Positions 42,986 through 51,939 of a DNA stretch of 64,000 nt are shown here, piece after piece; positions within the stretch are counted from its first letter, which is position 1; each line of letters starts with the position of its first letter. Source of the DNA: CALWZE01 sp036644375. Lineage in GTDB: Bacteria; Bacillota; Clostridia; Oscillospirales; Ruminococcaceae. The notes under the pieces are model-generated. The model was not told where the DNA came from. It did not search any database and worked only from the letters and a program-made list of their open reading frames with translations. Position numbers and translations under genes: made by a program. Location of the stretch: the NCBI GenBank assembly GCA_036644375.1, contig JAVXQD010000008.1, forward strand, positions 9,405-73,404. Direction: 5' to 3'.

Positions 42986-44158
42986 ATGAGGGAACTTGAA
43001 CTGAAATATGGCTGCAATCCTAACCAGAAGCCCGCAAAAATTTTCATGAAAGACGGAGAGCTGCCGATAATTGTCTTGAATGGCAAGCCCGGGTTTATTA
43101 ATTTTCTTGACGCATTTAATTCGTGGCAGCTCGTAAAAGAGCTTAAAGCAGCGACGGGTCTGTGCGCCGCGGCTTCTTTTAAGCACGTAAGCCCCGCCGG
43201 AGCAGCGCTTGGCGTCCCTCTTGATGACACTCTTAAAAAAATGTACTTTACCGATGAGGTTAAGCTGACTCCGATGTCAAATGCATACGCGCGTGCGCGC
43301 GGAGCGGACAGGATGTCGAGCTTCGGGGACTGGGTTGCGCTGTCCGATGAGTGCGACGAGGCAACAGCTCTTCTAATTAAAAAAGAAGTTTCCGACGGCG
43401 TAATAGCACCCTCATACAGTGAGGCTGCACTTGAGATTCTCAAGGCAAAGCGCAAGGGCGGATATAATGTCGTGCAGATTGATCCGGCATATATTCCTGC
43501 CGCGACAGAACATAAGGACGTGTTTGGCATAACGTTTGAGCAGGGACGCAACGAGCTGAAAATAGATGACAGCATTTTTGCCAATATAGTAACAAAAAAC
43601 AAAACACTGTCCAAAGAACAGAAAAACGACCTCATACTCTGTATGATTGCGCTGAAATACACCCAGTCTAATTCCGTCTGCTATGCGCAGGGCGGTCAGT
43701 TAATAGGTGTGGGAGCGGGGCAGCAGAGCCGAATCCACTGCACACGCCTCGCGGGCAATAAAGCGGATAATTGGCAGTTGCGCCATCATCCGAAGGTATT
43801 GAACCTTCCTTTCCTCGACGGCATTCAGCGCGCAAATCGCGACAATGCAATTGATGTTTATATCTCGGACGATTACGAGGACGTCATCGGTGCTGACGTA
43901 TGGGGCGAATGCTTCAAATCCCGTCCCGAGCCGCTGACACGCGAGGAAAAAAAGACATGGCTGTCTAAGGCAACAGGTGTATCACTGGGTTCGGATGCAT
44001 TCTTCCCATTTGGAGATAACATCGAGCGCGCACACAAAAGCGGAGTGACGGCTATTGTTGAGCCGGGCGGTTCAATCCGCGACGATCTTGTTATTGCTGC
44101 GTGCGACAAGTACAATATCGCAATGGCGTTTAACGGTATTCGTTTGTTTCACCATTGA
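42986..44158 (+). CDS. AICAR transformylase, stand-alone (PurH C-terminal domain type)
   Basis: 390 aa. Formylates AICAR to FAICAR using 10-formyl-THF. It corresponds only to the transformylase part of PurH: LKYGCNPNQKPAKIF, SFKHVSPAGAALGVP (catalytic Lys-His) and GVGAGQQSRIHCTRLA are typical. The cyclohydrolase half is missing and is supplied by PurO next door. The name purV has been used for such free-standing enzymes; purH-like is equally fair. Confidence 0.93.
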   Translation: MRELELKYGCNPNQKPAKIFMKDGELPIIVLNGKPGFINFLDAFNSWQLVKELKAATGLCAAASFKHVSPAGAALGVPLDDTLKKMYFTDEVKLTPMSNAYARARGADRMSSFGDWVALSDECDEATALLIKKEVSDGVIAPSYSEAALEILKAKRKGGYNVVQIDPAYIPAATEHKDVFGITFEQGRNELKIDDSIFANIVTKNKTLSKEQKNDLILCMIALKYTQSNSVCYAQGGQLIGVGAGQQSRIHCTRLAGNKADNWQLRHHPKVLNLPFLDGIQRANRDNAIDVYISDDYEDVIGADVWGECFKSRPEPLTREEKKTWLSKATGVSLGSDAFFPFGDNIERAHKSGVTAIVEPGGSIRDDLVIAACDKYNIAMAFNGIRLFHH

Positions 44159-44183
44159 GGCAAGGGTTCCAGTATAAAGCATT

Positions 44184-44235
44184 ACCGCATAATAGCGGTT
44201 GTAAACAGCGTGTATTTTAATTGCAATACACGCTG
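44184..44235 (+). repeat. two hairpins inside the purine operon
   Basis: ACCGC-ataata-GCGGT (44184-44199) and a perfect 11-bp stem CAGCGTGTATT/AATACACGCTG around TTAATTGC (44206-44235). No T run follows, so a processing or stability element is more likely than a terminator. They fill the only large gap in the operon, before purD. Confidence 0.7.
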
Positions 44236-44291
44236 AGAACACATATTTTCCGACAGATCATGACTATTAACGACTGAGGAGTGTCTTACCT

Positions 44292-45578
44292 ATGAAAATT
44301 CTTGTTGTCGGCGGCGGCGGTCGCGAGCATGCGATGATCAAAAAGCTCAGGCAAAATCCCGCAATCACCGAAATATTTGCGGCACCCGGCAATGGAGGAA
44401 TTTCATACGATGCCGTTTGCGCAGACATAAAGGCGACAGATATTGACGCTCTTGTCGCTTTTGCGCAGGATAAAAAAATAGACTATGTCATTGTCGCTCC
44501 GGACGATCCGCTTGTGCTCGGACTTGTCGACAGACTCGCCGAGGTCGGGATTGCCGCCTTTGGTCCGTCAAAGGCGGCTGCAATCATTGAGGGCAGCAAG
44601 GTGTTTTCTAAGCAGCTGATGCAAAAATACAATATTCCGACCGCTCAGTACGGAGTTTTTGACAGCTTGTTAAAAGCGGCAAAGCTTATAAAAAGTGTAA
44701 ACACATATCCCATTGTTATAAAAGCAGACGGTCTTGCGCTCGGAAAAGGCGTGATTATATGCGAGAATGAACAGCAGGCGCTGACCGCAATTAAACAGAT
44801 GCTTGAGGATAAGATATTCGGTGCGTCGGGAAGCAAAATCGTCATTGAGGAATTTCTCACCGGCCCCGAGGTATCCGTTCTTGCATTTACTGACGGAAAA
44901 ACAATAAAGCCTCTTACAAGCAGCATGGATCACAAACGCGCGCTCGACGGAGATAAGGGACTTAATACAGGGGGAATGGGCGCAATAGCTCCCAATCCGT
45001 ATTATACAAAGGCTGTTGCCGACGAATGCATGGAAAAGATTTTCATACCGACAATGAATGCTATGAATGCCGAGGACCGCACATTTAAGGGGTGCTTGTA
45101 TTTCGGGCTTATGCTCACTGAAAACGGACCTAAGGTCATTGAATACAACTGCCGATTCGGAGACCCCGAGGCTCAGGTTGTTCTGCCTCTCCTCAAAAGC
45201 GATCTGCTCACGGTGATGCAGGCGACTACAACAGGCACACTTGCAGACATTCCCGTTGAATGTGGCGAGGGCAGTGCTGCGTGTGTTGTCATCGCGTCAG
45301 GCGGATATCCCGAAAGCTATGAAAAGGGCAAGGAGATTTTCGGTCTGACAGAGGGTCAGCCGTCCGTTTCAAATGCGGTTGCGTATCACGCGGGCACGGC
45401 AAAGCAGGGGGACAAGATTGTCACAAGCGGAGGACGCGTACTGGGTGTAACGGCGGTCGGAATGGATTTGCGGACCGCACTTGACGCGGCATACGCGGCA
45501 TCCGAAACAATAAGCTTTGACGGCGCCCACAAGCGATCTGATATCGGCAAGCGTGCACTTGAGGCGTCGGAAAAATAA
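44292..45578 (+). CDS. purD: GAR synthetase (phosphoribosylamine-glycine ligase)
   Basis: 428 aa ATP-grasp enzyme. VVGGGGREHAMI at the N-terminus, IKADGLALGKGV, SMDHKRALDGDKGLNTGGMG and YNCRFGDPEAQVVLPLL are diagnostic. Ligates glycine to phosphoribosylamine. TGAGGAG precedes the ATG. Confidence 0.97.
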   Translation: MKILVVGGGGREHAMIKKLRQNPAITEIFAAPGNGGISYDAVCADIKATDIDALVAFAQDKKIDYVIVAPDDPLVLGLVDRLAEVGIAAFGPSKAAAIIEGSKVFSKQLMQKYNIPTAQYGVFDSLLKAAKLIKSVNTYPIVIKADGLALGKGVIICENEQQALTAIKQMLEDKIFGASGSKIVIEEFLTGPEVSVLAFTDGKTIKPLTSSMDHKRALDGDKGLNTGGMGAIAPNPYYTKAVADECMEKIFIPTMNAMNAEDRTFKGCLYFGLMLTENGPKVIEYNCRFGDPEAQVVLPLLKSDLLTVMQATTTGTLADIPVECGEGSAACVVIASGGYPESYEKGKEIFGLTEGQPSVSNAVAYHAGTAKQGDKIVTSGGRVLGVTAVGMDLRTALDAAYAASETISFDGAHKRSDIGKRALEASEK

Positions 45579-45632
45579 AATCGGTCAAGTGACAGCATCA
45601 TTCTGTTACAAGCACATAATAAGGAGCTAAAT

Positions 45633-48600
45633 ATGTCTGTTTACCGAATATATGTCGAAAAAAAAGAACCGTATGCAGTGGAGGCAAAAGCTCTGCTTCA
45701 AGAAATACGCAGTCTTCTTCTGATAAAAAATGCAACCGGCTTGCGAATAATAAACCGCTATGACGTTGAGGGAATTGACGAAAAGCTATTTCTTCAATGC
45801 ATAAATACGGTGTTCAGCGAGCCTCAGCTTGACGACACATATGCCGAGCTTCCCCACGGCGATTTTTCGGTTTTTGCCGTTGAATATCTTCCCGGACAGT
45901 TTGACCAGCGCGCTGCCTCAGCGAGCGAATGTATACAGCTTATAAGCGCAGGTGAGCGCCCCGATGTAAAATCGGCGCGTGTATTTCTGATTTCCGGAAA
46001 TTTGGACGAGGCAGAGCTTGCACAGATAAAAAAATACGTCATCAATCCTGTCGAGGCGCGCGAAGCAGAGCTTGCCTCCAAAGAGACGCTTAAAGCCAAC
46101 TATGACATTCCCTCAACGGTCGAGACGCTGTCGGGATTTACGGCGCTCAGTGAAAAAGGGCTTGCGGACTTTGTAAAAAAATACGGGCTTGCGATGGACA
46201 ATGAGGATATCGAATACTGTCGTAAATATTTCATTGAGGAACAGCGTGACCCGACAATTACCGAGATTCGCATGATTGATACTTATTGGTCGGATCACTG
46301 CCGACATACGACTTTCGGAACGGTTATCGACGATGTTAAAATTGAGAATTCTCTTGTACAGACTGCATTTGAGAGTTACTTGAACATGCGCGAAAATGTG
46401 TATGGAGAAAAACCAAGGCCGATGTGCCTGATGGATTTGGGTACGATTGCCGCCAAGTATCTGAAAAAATGCGGAGTACTGAAAAACCTTGATGAGAGTG
46501 AGGAGATAAATGCCTGCTCGGTTAAGATAAAGGTCGATAATAATGGCGCAGACGAGGATTGGCTGCTGCTGTTTAAAAACGAGACGCACAATCACCCCAC
46601 AGAAATCGAGCCGTTCGGCGGTGCCGCAACCTGTATCGGCGGGGCAATTCGAGACCCGCTTGCAAACCGCGGTTATGTGTATCAGGCAATGCGCGTCACA
46701 GGAGCGGGCAATCCGCTTGCAGCTGTAAAGGACACAATCGAGGGCAAGCTTCCACAGCGCAAGCTTGTCACGACTGCGGCGGCGGGATATTCAAGTTACG
46801 GAAATCAAATCGGTCTTGCCACAGGAATTGTCGATGAGCTTTATCATGACGGTTATATCGCAAAGAGAATGGAAATCGGTGCGGTTGTCGGAGCGGTTCC
46901 CGAAAAGAACGTGAGGCGTGAGGAGCCGTGTGCAGGAGATTTGATAATTTTGCTGGGCGGAAAAACAGGACGTGACGGCTGCGGAGGTGCTACGGGAAGC
47001 TCAAAGGCGCACAAGCTCGAAAGCCTTGAAACCTGCGGCGCTGAGGTTCAGAAGGGCAATGCCCCTGTTGAACGTAAGCTGCAAAGACTGTTTCGTACCC
47101 CCGAGGCATCCCTCATGATAAAGAGGTGCAATGATTTCGGTGCGGGCGGAGTATCTGTCGCGATAGGCGAGCTTGCGGATGGGCTTGTCATCAACCTTGA
47201 TGCTGTTCCGAAAAAATATGACGGTCTCGACGGCACAGAGCTTGCCATATCCGAAAGTCAGGAGCGCATGGCGGTTGTTGTTGAGGCGAAGGATGCACAG
47301 CGTTTCATTGAGTGTGCAAACAGAGAAAACCTTGAGGCGACAATAGTCGCGCAGGTTACATCCGATCCTCGGCTTGTCATGAATTGGAACGGGAATAAAA
47401 TCTGTGATATTTCCCGCGCTTTTCTTAACAGCAACGGCGCTGAAAAGCATATTGATATAAAGGTCGGAGAGGATTCCATTGACAAAAAGCACTCGGTCGG
47501 GAATCTCGGAGAGCGGCTTTCCGCAATGGTATCCGATCTTAACATATGCAGCAAAAAAGGCCTGGCAGAGAGGTTTGACAGCACAATAGGGGCGGGTACG
47601 GTGCTTATGCCATTCGGCGGCAGAGCTCAGATGACACCTATACAGGCCATGGTTGCAAAGCTGCCCGTTGAGGGAGAGACAAAGACCTGCTCGGGGCTTG
47701 CATGGGGATTTAACCCGTATATATCCGAAAAGAGCGAATATCGCGGGGCATATCTTGCGGTTGTGGAGAGCGTGTCAAAGCTTGTTGCGACAGGCTTTTC
47801 AAAGGAAAAGGCATACCTGACATTTCAGGAATATTTTAAGCGACTCGGCAGTGACCCTGCGCGTTGGGGCAGCCCGTTTGCTGCTCTGCTCGGCGCACTC
47901 AAGGCGCAGTGCGACCTTGGCGTTGCGGCAATCGGCGGCAAGGACAGCATGTCCGGAACCTTCGAAAATATAGATGTCCCGCCCACACTTGTTTCATTTG
48001 CAATTGCTTCGGGACGCACAGACAGTATTGTGTCACCGGAATTTAAACGAGTCGGCAGCCTTGTTTCATGGCTGCGTCCCGAATATGTCGATGGTATTTT
48101 GCCAAAGCCCGAATATATGCTTCGCAACTTTGCGATAGTTGAATCGCTCATAGGTGAGGGCAAGGTGCTTTCAGTGTACACACCTGCTTTCGGTGGTGCA
48201 GCCGAGGGCTTGTTCAAAATGACGCTCGGAAATAAAATCGGCTTTTCAGCATCGGAAAACGTGAAGCTTGACGAGCTGTTCGGGTACAGCTATGGCTCGT
48301 TTATCCTTGAGATGAAAGAGGATTGCGGAGTCGGAACCGTGCTTGGACACACGACTGCCGACTTCGAATTTACCGCCTGCGGGGAAACTGTTGCACTTGA
48401 TGAAACAGAAAAGCTGTATGAACAAAAGCTCGCTCCCGTCATGCCCTATTTTGGCATTGGCGAAAGTAAGCCGGTTGACAAAATAAGCTTTATATCCGAA
48501 AAACGTGTTTCCCCCAAGCTGGGAATAGTTAAGCCGCGTGTGCTCATTCCTGTTTTTCCGGGCACAAACTGCGAATATGATTCAGCGCGGGCAATGCGCC

Positions 48601-49328
48601 TTGCGGGTGCTGAGCCCGAGGTCTTTGTCATAAACAATCTCACCCCGAACGCCGTTGCTCAGAGTGTTGAACGAATAGCGGAAATTATCGATGCAAGTCA
48701 GATGATTTTTCTGCCCGGAGGATTTTCCGGCGGCGATGAGCCCGAGGGAAGCGCAAAGTTTATCAACGCTCTTTTTCGCGCACCGAGAGTCGCGGAGGCT
48801 GTCACACGTTTGCTGAATGAGCGGGACGGACTTATGCTTGGAATATGCAATGGCTTTCAGGCGCTGATAAAATTGGGACTTGTTCCATTTGGCGAGATTG
48901 TAAATACCGACAAGTCCTGTCCGACCCTCACTTTTAATACAATCGGCAGACATCAGAGCATGCTTGTTCACACAAGAATTGCAAGCACAAAATCACCTTG
49001 GCTGAGCGGAGTTTCTGTAGGTGATATTCATACAGTCGCCGTGAGCCACGGCGAAGGTCGGTTCGTGGCAGATGAACACACATTAAAAGAACTGATTGAC
49101 AACGGACAGGTTACGACTCAGTATGTCAATCTGTGCGGTGAGCCGACTATGGACGTGAGATTTAATCCCAACGGAAGCTATTATGCAATTGAGGGCATAA
49201 CAAGTCCGGACGGAAGAGTGTTCGGCAAGATGGCTCACAGTGAGCGATTCGGAGACAACCTTTATAAAAACGTCGAGGGAAACAAGGATCAGAAAATCTT
49301 CAAAAACGGCGTGGAATATTTTAAATAA
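45633..49328 (+). CDS. purL: FGAM synthase, single-chain (PurL large type)
   Basis: 1231 aa, so the PurS-like, synthetase and glutaminase parts are fused, as in proteobacteria and many Clostridia; no purQ or purS is needed. TYWSDHCRHTTFGTV, NETHNHPTEIEPFGGAATCIGG and GGKDSMSGTF belong to the ATP half. The glutaminase domain has FPGTNCEYDSARAM, LPGGFSGGDEP, nucleophile Cys in GICNGFQ, and SHGEGRF. GGAG precedes the ATG. Confidence 0.96.
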   Translation: MSVYRIYVEKKEPYAVEAKALLQEIRSLLLIKNATGLRIINRYDVEGIDEKLFLQCINTVFSEPQLDDTYAELPHGDFSVFAVEYLPGQFDQRAASASECIQLISAGERPDVKSARVFLISGNLDEAELAQIKKYVINPVEAREAELASKETLKANYDIPSTVETLSGFTALSEKGLADFVKKYGLAMDNEDIEYCRKYFIEEQRDPTITEIRMIDTYWSDHCRHTTFGTVIDDVKIENSLVQTAFESYLNMRENVYGEKPRPMCLMDLGTIAAKYLKKCGVLKNLDESEEINACSVKIKVDNNGADEDWLLLFKNETHNHPTEIEPFGGAATCIGGAIRDPLANRGYVYQAMRVTGAGNPLAAVKDTIEGKLPQRKLVTTAAAGYSSYGNQIGLATGIVDELYHDGYIAKRMEIGAVVGAVPEKNVRREEPCAGDLIILLGGKTGRDGCGGATGSSKAHKLESLETCGAEVQKGNAPVERKLQRLFRTPEASLMIKRCNDFGAGGVSVAIGELADGLVINLDAVPKKYDGLDGTELAISESQERMAVVVEAKDAQRFIECANRENLEATIVAQVTSDPRLVMNWNGNKICDISRAFLNSNGAEKHIDIKVGEDSIDKKHSVGNLGERLSAMVSDLNICSKKGLAERFDSTIGAGTVLMPFGGRAQMTPIQAMVAKLPVEGETKTCSGLAWGFNPYISEKSEYRGAYLAVVESVSKLVATGFSKEKAYLTFQEYFKRLGSDPARWGSPFAALLGALKAQCDLGVAAIGGKDSMSGTFENIDVPPTLVSFAIASGRTDSIVSPEFKRVGSLVSWLRPEYVDGILPKPEYMLRNFAIVESLIGEGKVLSVYTPAFGGAAEGLFKMTLGNKIGFSASENVKLDELFGYSYGSFILEMKEDCGVGTVLGHTTADFEFTACGETVALDETEKLYEQKLAPVMPYFGIGESKPVDKISFISEKRVSPKLGIVKPRVLIPVFPGTNCEYDSARAMRLAGAEPEVFVINNLTPNAVAQSVERIAEIIDASQMIFLPGGFSGGDEPEGSAKFINALFRAPRVAEAVTRLLNERDGLMLGICNGFQALIKLGLVPFGEIVNTDKSCPTLTFNTIGRHQSMLVHTRIASTKSPWLSGVSVGDIHTVAVSHGEGRFVADEHTLKELIDNGQVTTQYVNLCGEPTMDVRFNPNGSYYAIEGITSPDGRVFGKMAHSERFGDNLYKNVEGNKDQKIFKNGVEYFK

Positions 49329-49400
49329 TCGCACGTTCTTCGAAATGTCCGACAATGCGGGACGCCCGTGCATTTAATCATAAAAAGGAGCTTAATGCTA

Positions 49401-50834
49401 ATGGCACACGACAGATATATAAGTCCGTTTCAGACAAGATATGCCTCTGATGAAATGCAATATGTGTTTTCGGAGGACAATAAGTTTAAAACGTGGCGAA
49501 GATTGTGGATTGCGCTTGCAAAGGCAGAAAAGAAACAGGGACTTGACATAACCGATGAGCAAATTGCCCAGCTTGAAGCACATAAAGAGGATATAAATTA
49601 CGATGTTGCATCAGCGCGTGAAAAAGAATGCCGCCATGATGTGATGAGCCATGTCTATGCATATGGTGTTCAATGTCCCGATGCAAAGGGAATAATTCAC
49701 CTCGGCGCAACAAGCTGCTATGTCGGGGACAATACCGATGTACTCATTATGAAAGAGGCGATGGAGATTGTTAAGCGCAAACTCATAAATGTGATGTCGC
49801 TGCTTGCGGATTTCGCAAGCGAGCATAAGGATATGCCTGCTCTTGCCTATACCCATTTGCAGCCCGCACAGCTCACAACAGTGGGAAAACGCGCTGCGCT
49901 GTGGCTTAATGAGCTGTATATGGATTATTGTGAAATAGAAATGCGACTCGATTCGCTCGCTCTTTTGGGAAGTAAGGGAACAACGGGTACTCAGGCAAGC
50001 TTTGTCGAGCTTTTTGAGGGCGACAGCGCAAAAATAAAAGCGGTTGAGCAATCAATTGCAAAGGAACTCGGCTTTGACAAGGTTGTGCCGGTTTCCGGTC
50101 AGACATATTCGCGCAAGGTCGATTTTATGGTCATGAGCGCCCTTTCGGGGGTTGCGCAGTCCGCAATGAAATTCGGCAATGACATGAGGCTTTTGGCGAA
50201 TTTTAAGGAGATGGAGGAGCCGTTTGAAAAGCAGCAAATAGGCTCGTCCGCAATGCCATATAAGCGCAATCCGATGAGATGTGAGCGAATTTGCGCCCTA
50301 TCGCGCTATGTGATGATCGATTTGCTCAATCCGGCCTTTACCGCGGGTACGCAATGGTTTGAGCGCACTCTGGACGACAGCGCAAACAAGCGTATTTCGG
50401 TAGCCGAGGCGTTTCTTGCAACTGATGCGATACTCAATATTATGCTTAATGTCTGCGACGGGCTTGTGGTTTACCCAAAAGTAATTCATGCGCGCGTAAT
50501 GGCGGAGCTTCCGTTTATGGCAACCGAAAATATTATGATGAGCGCGGTAAAAAAAGGCGGGGATCGGCAGATTTTGCATGAAAAGCTCCGTGTCCATTCT
50601 ATTGCAGCTGCAAAGGTTGTCAAGGAGGAGGGCGGCACAAACGACCTCATCGAGCGCGTGTGTGCAGACCCGGATTTTGGGCTGGACTATGATGAAATAG
50701 AGGCATTGCTTGACCCGTCAGCTTTTACGGGCAGAGCGGCAGAACAGACCTCTGAATTTTTGGACGAGGTAATAAATCCAATACTGACAAAAAACAAACA
50801 GCTTTTAGGCGAACGGGCGCAGCTCTCTGTTTGA
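49401..50834 (+). CDS. purB: adenylosuccinate lyase
   Basis: 477 aa from MAHDRYISPFQTRYASDEM. Acts twice in purine synthesis (SAICAR to AICAR, adenylosuccinate to AMP). TSCYVGDNTD, the catalytic-loop signature GSSAMPYKRNPMRCE, and YTHLQPAQLTTVGKR are present. AGGAG is ten bases before this ATG; another ATG six bases earlier (49395) is possible. Last gene of the operon, followed by a strong terminator. Confidence 0.96.
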   Translation: MAHDRYISPFQTRYASDEMQYVFSEDNKFKTWRRLWIALAKAEKKQGLDITDEQIAQLEAHKEDINYDVASAREKECRHDVMSHVYAYGVQCPDAKGIIHLGATSCYVGDNTDVLIMKEAMEIVKRKLINVMSLLADFASEHKDMPALAYTHLQPAQLTTVGKRAALWLNELYMDYCEIEMRLDSLALLGSKGTTGTQASFVELFEGDSAKIKAVEQSIAKELGFDKVVPVSGQTYSRKVDFMVMSALSGVAQSAMKFGNDMRLLANFKEMEEPFEKQQIGSSAMPYKRNPMRCERICALSRYVMIDLLNPAFTAGTQWFERTLDDSANKRISVAEAFLATDAILNIMLNVCDGLVVYPKVIHARVMAELPFMATENIMMSAVKKGGDRQILHEKLRVHSIAAAKVVKEEGGTNDLIERVCADPDFGLDYDEIEALLDPSAFTGRAAEQTSEFLDEVINPILTKNKQLLGERAQLSV

Positions 50835-50878
50835 TTGTGTACCCTAATCGTTTGCTGAAACTCAATAACAGCAAAATG

Positions 50879-50924
50879 AAAAAAGCTCACCAAGCCATCA
50901 ACATGTGGTCTTAGTGAGCTTTTT
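50879..50924 (+). terminator. intrinsic terminator of the purine operon
   Basis: AAAAAAGCTCAC pairs with GTGAGCTTTTT with further inner pairing. Confidence 0.85.
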
Positions 50925-50973
50925 GCAAATATTCCGATAATGAAGCAAGCTATCTTTAACAGTTAAAAAGCGA

Positions 50974-50979
50974 TATAAT
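50974..50979 (+). promoter_or_regulatory. -10 element before the MmcQ/YjbR gene
   Basis: TATAAT 31 bases before the TTG start. The -35 region is weak. Confidence 0.45.
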
Positions 50980-51009
50980 CAGTAAAGGAAAAAACAAGGA
51001 TGTGAGTTT

Positions 51010-51369
51010 TTGAACAAAGCTGATTTCATAGAGCTGTGCCTGACATATACCGATGCGGTTGTCGACAGACCGTTTGACCTTGACACCGACACGACAGTTG
51101 CCAGACATGCGGACAACAGAAAATGGTTTGCGCTGATTTTTTTACTTAATGGCAGGCAGTGTGTCAATCTCAAGCTCGACCCGATGAAAGCCGAGTTTTT
51201 TCGCTCGGCTTATTTTGGAATAACAGCGGGCTGGCATATGAATCATATACACTGGTCGACGCTCTGCCTTGAAAGCGATGTGCCTGATTCTGTTATTGAA
51301 GAGCTGTTGAGTGACAGCCATGCACTGACTGCAAACAGAAAGAGAATAAATAATGACACTTCTGATTGA
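51010..51369 (+). CDS. MmcQ/YjbR-family protein
   Basis: 119 aa, double-wing fold family often called DNA-binding though its role is unclear. Segments ELCLTYTDAVVDRPFDLDTD, LNLKLDP-like VNLKLDPMKAEFFRS and HMNHIHWSTL are typical. The start is a TTG at 51010 with AAGGA nine bases upstream. It overlaps the next gene by 17 bases. Confidence 0.85.
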   Translation: MNKADFIELCLTYTDAVVDRPFDLDTDTTVARHADNRKWFALIFLLNGRQCVNLKLDPMKAEFFRSAYFGITAGWHMNHIHWSTLCLESDVPDSVIEELLSDSHALTANRKRINNDTSD

Positions 51370-51811
51370 TGCGGACGGATGCCCGGTTGTTAATCTCACA
51401 ATCTCAGCCGCGAAAAAGCATGGGCTTAAGTGTATAATATTGTGCGACACCTCACATGTTTTTGAACGTGACGGAGCAACAACCGTGACCGTGTCCAAAG
51501 GAGCCGACAGCGTCGATTTTGCGCTGGTCAACATGGTGCAAAAAGGCGATATCGCAATCACTCAGGATTATGGCCTTGCGGCGATGTGCCTTGCAAGAAA
51601 CGCGATTCCTATTCGGCAGGACGGACTTGTTTTCGATGGAGATAATATAGATTCGCTTTTGCTTCAGCGGCATACAGCAAAAAAAATACGCATGGGCGGC
51701 GGCAGAATAAAGGGACACGCAAAGCGTTCGCCAGGTGACGATGAGCGCTTTTGCGAGGCGCTTGAAAAGCTTATCACGATTGGGAAACAATCGGAATCGA
51801 GGGATAATTAA
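51353..51811 (+). CDS. YaiI/YqxD-family protein (DUF188)
   Basis: 152 aa. LLIDADGCPVV, VSKGADSVDFALVNMVQKGDI, ITQDYGLAAMCLARN and the C-terminal GGRIKGHAKRSPGDDERF are the family hallmarks. The acidic pattern recalls a PIN/NYN-like nuclease fold, but activity is undescribed. Its start overlaps the YjbR gene. Confidence 0.9.
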   Translation: MTLLIDADGCPVVNLTISAAKKHGLKCIILCDTSHVFERDGATTVTVSKGADSVDFALVNMVQKGDIAITQDYGLAAMCLARNAIPIRQDGLVFDGDNIDSLLLQRHTAKKIRMGGGRIKGHAKRSPGDDERFCEALEKLITIGKQSESRDN

Positions 51812-51939
51812 GGCGAAATTTGCGGGAGCAGTCCGGACAAGCACGCGTCGAGCATCAAAAAAGTATGCGAGAAAATTCGTTTTTACGAAGCAATATACTT
51901 TACAGTAATTACAATAAAAGACGGGAGTTAAATATTTCA

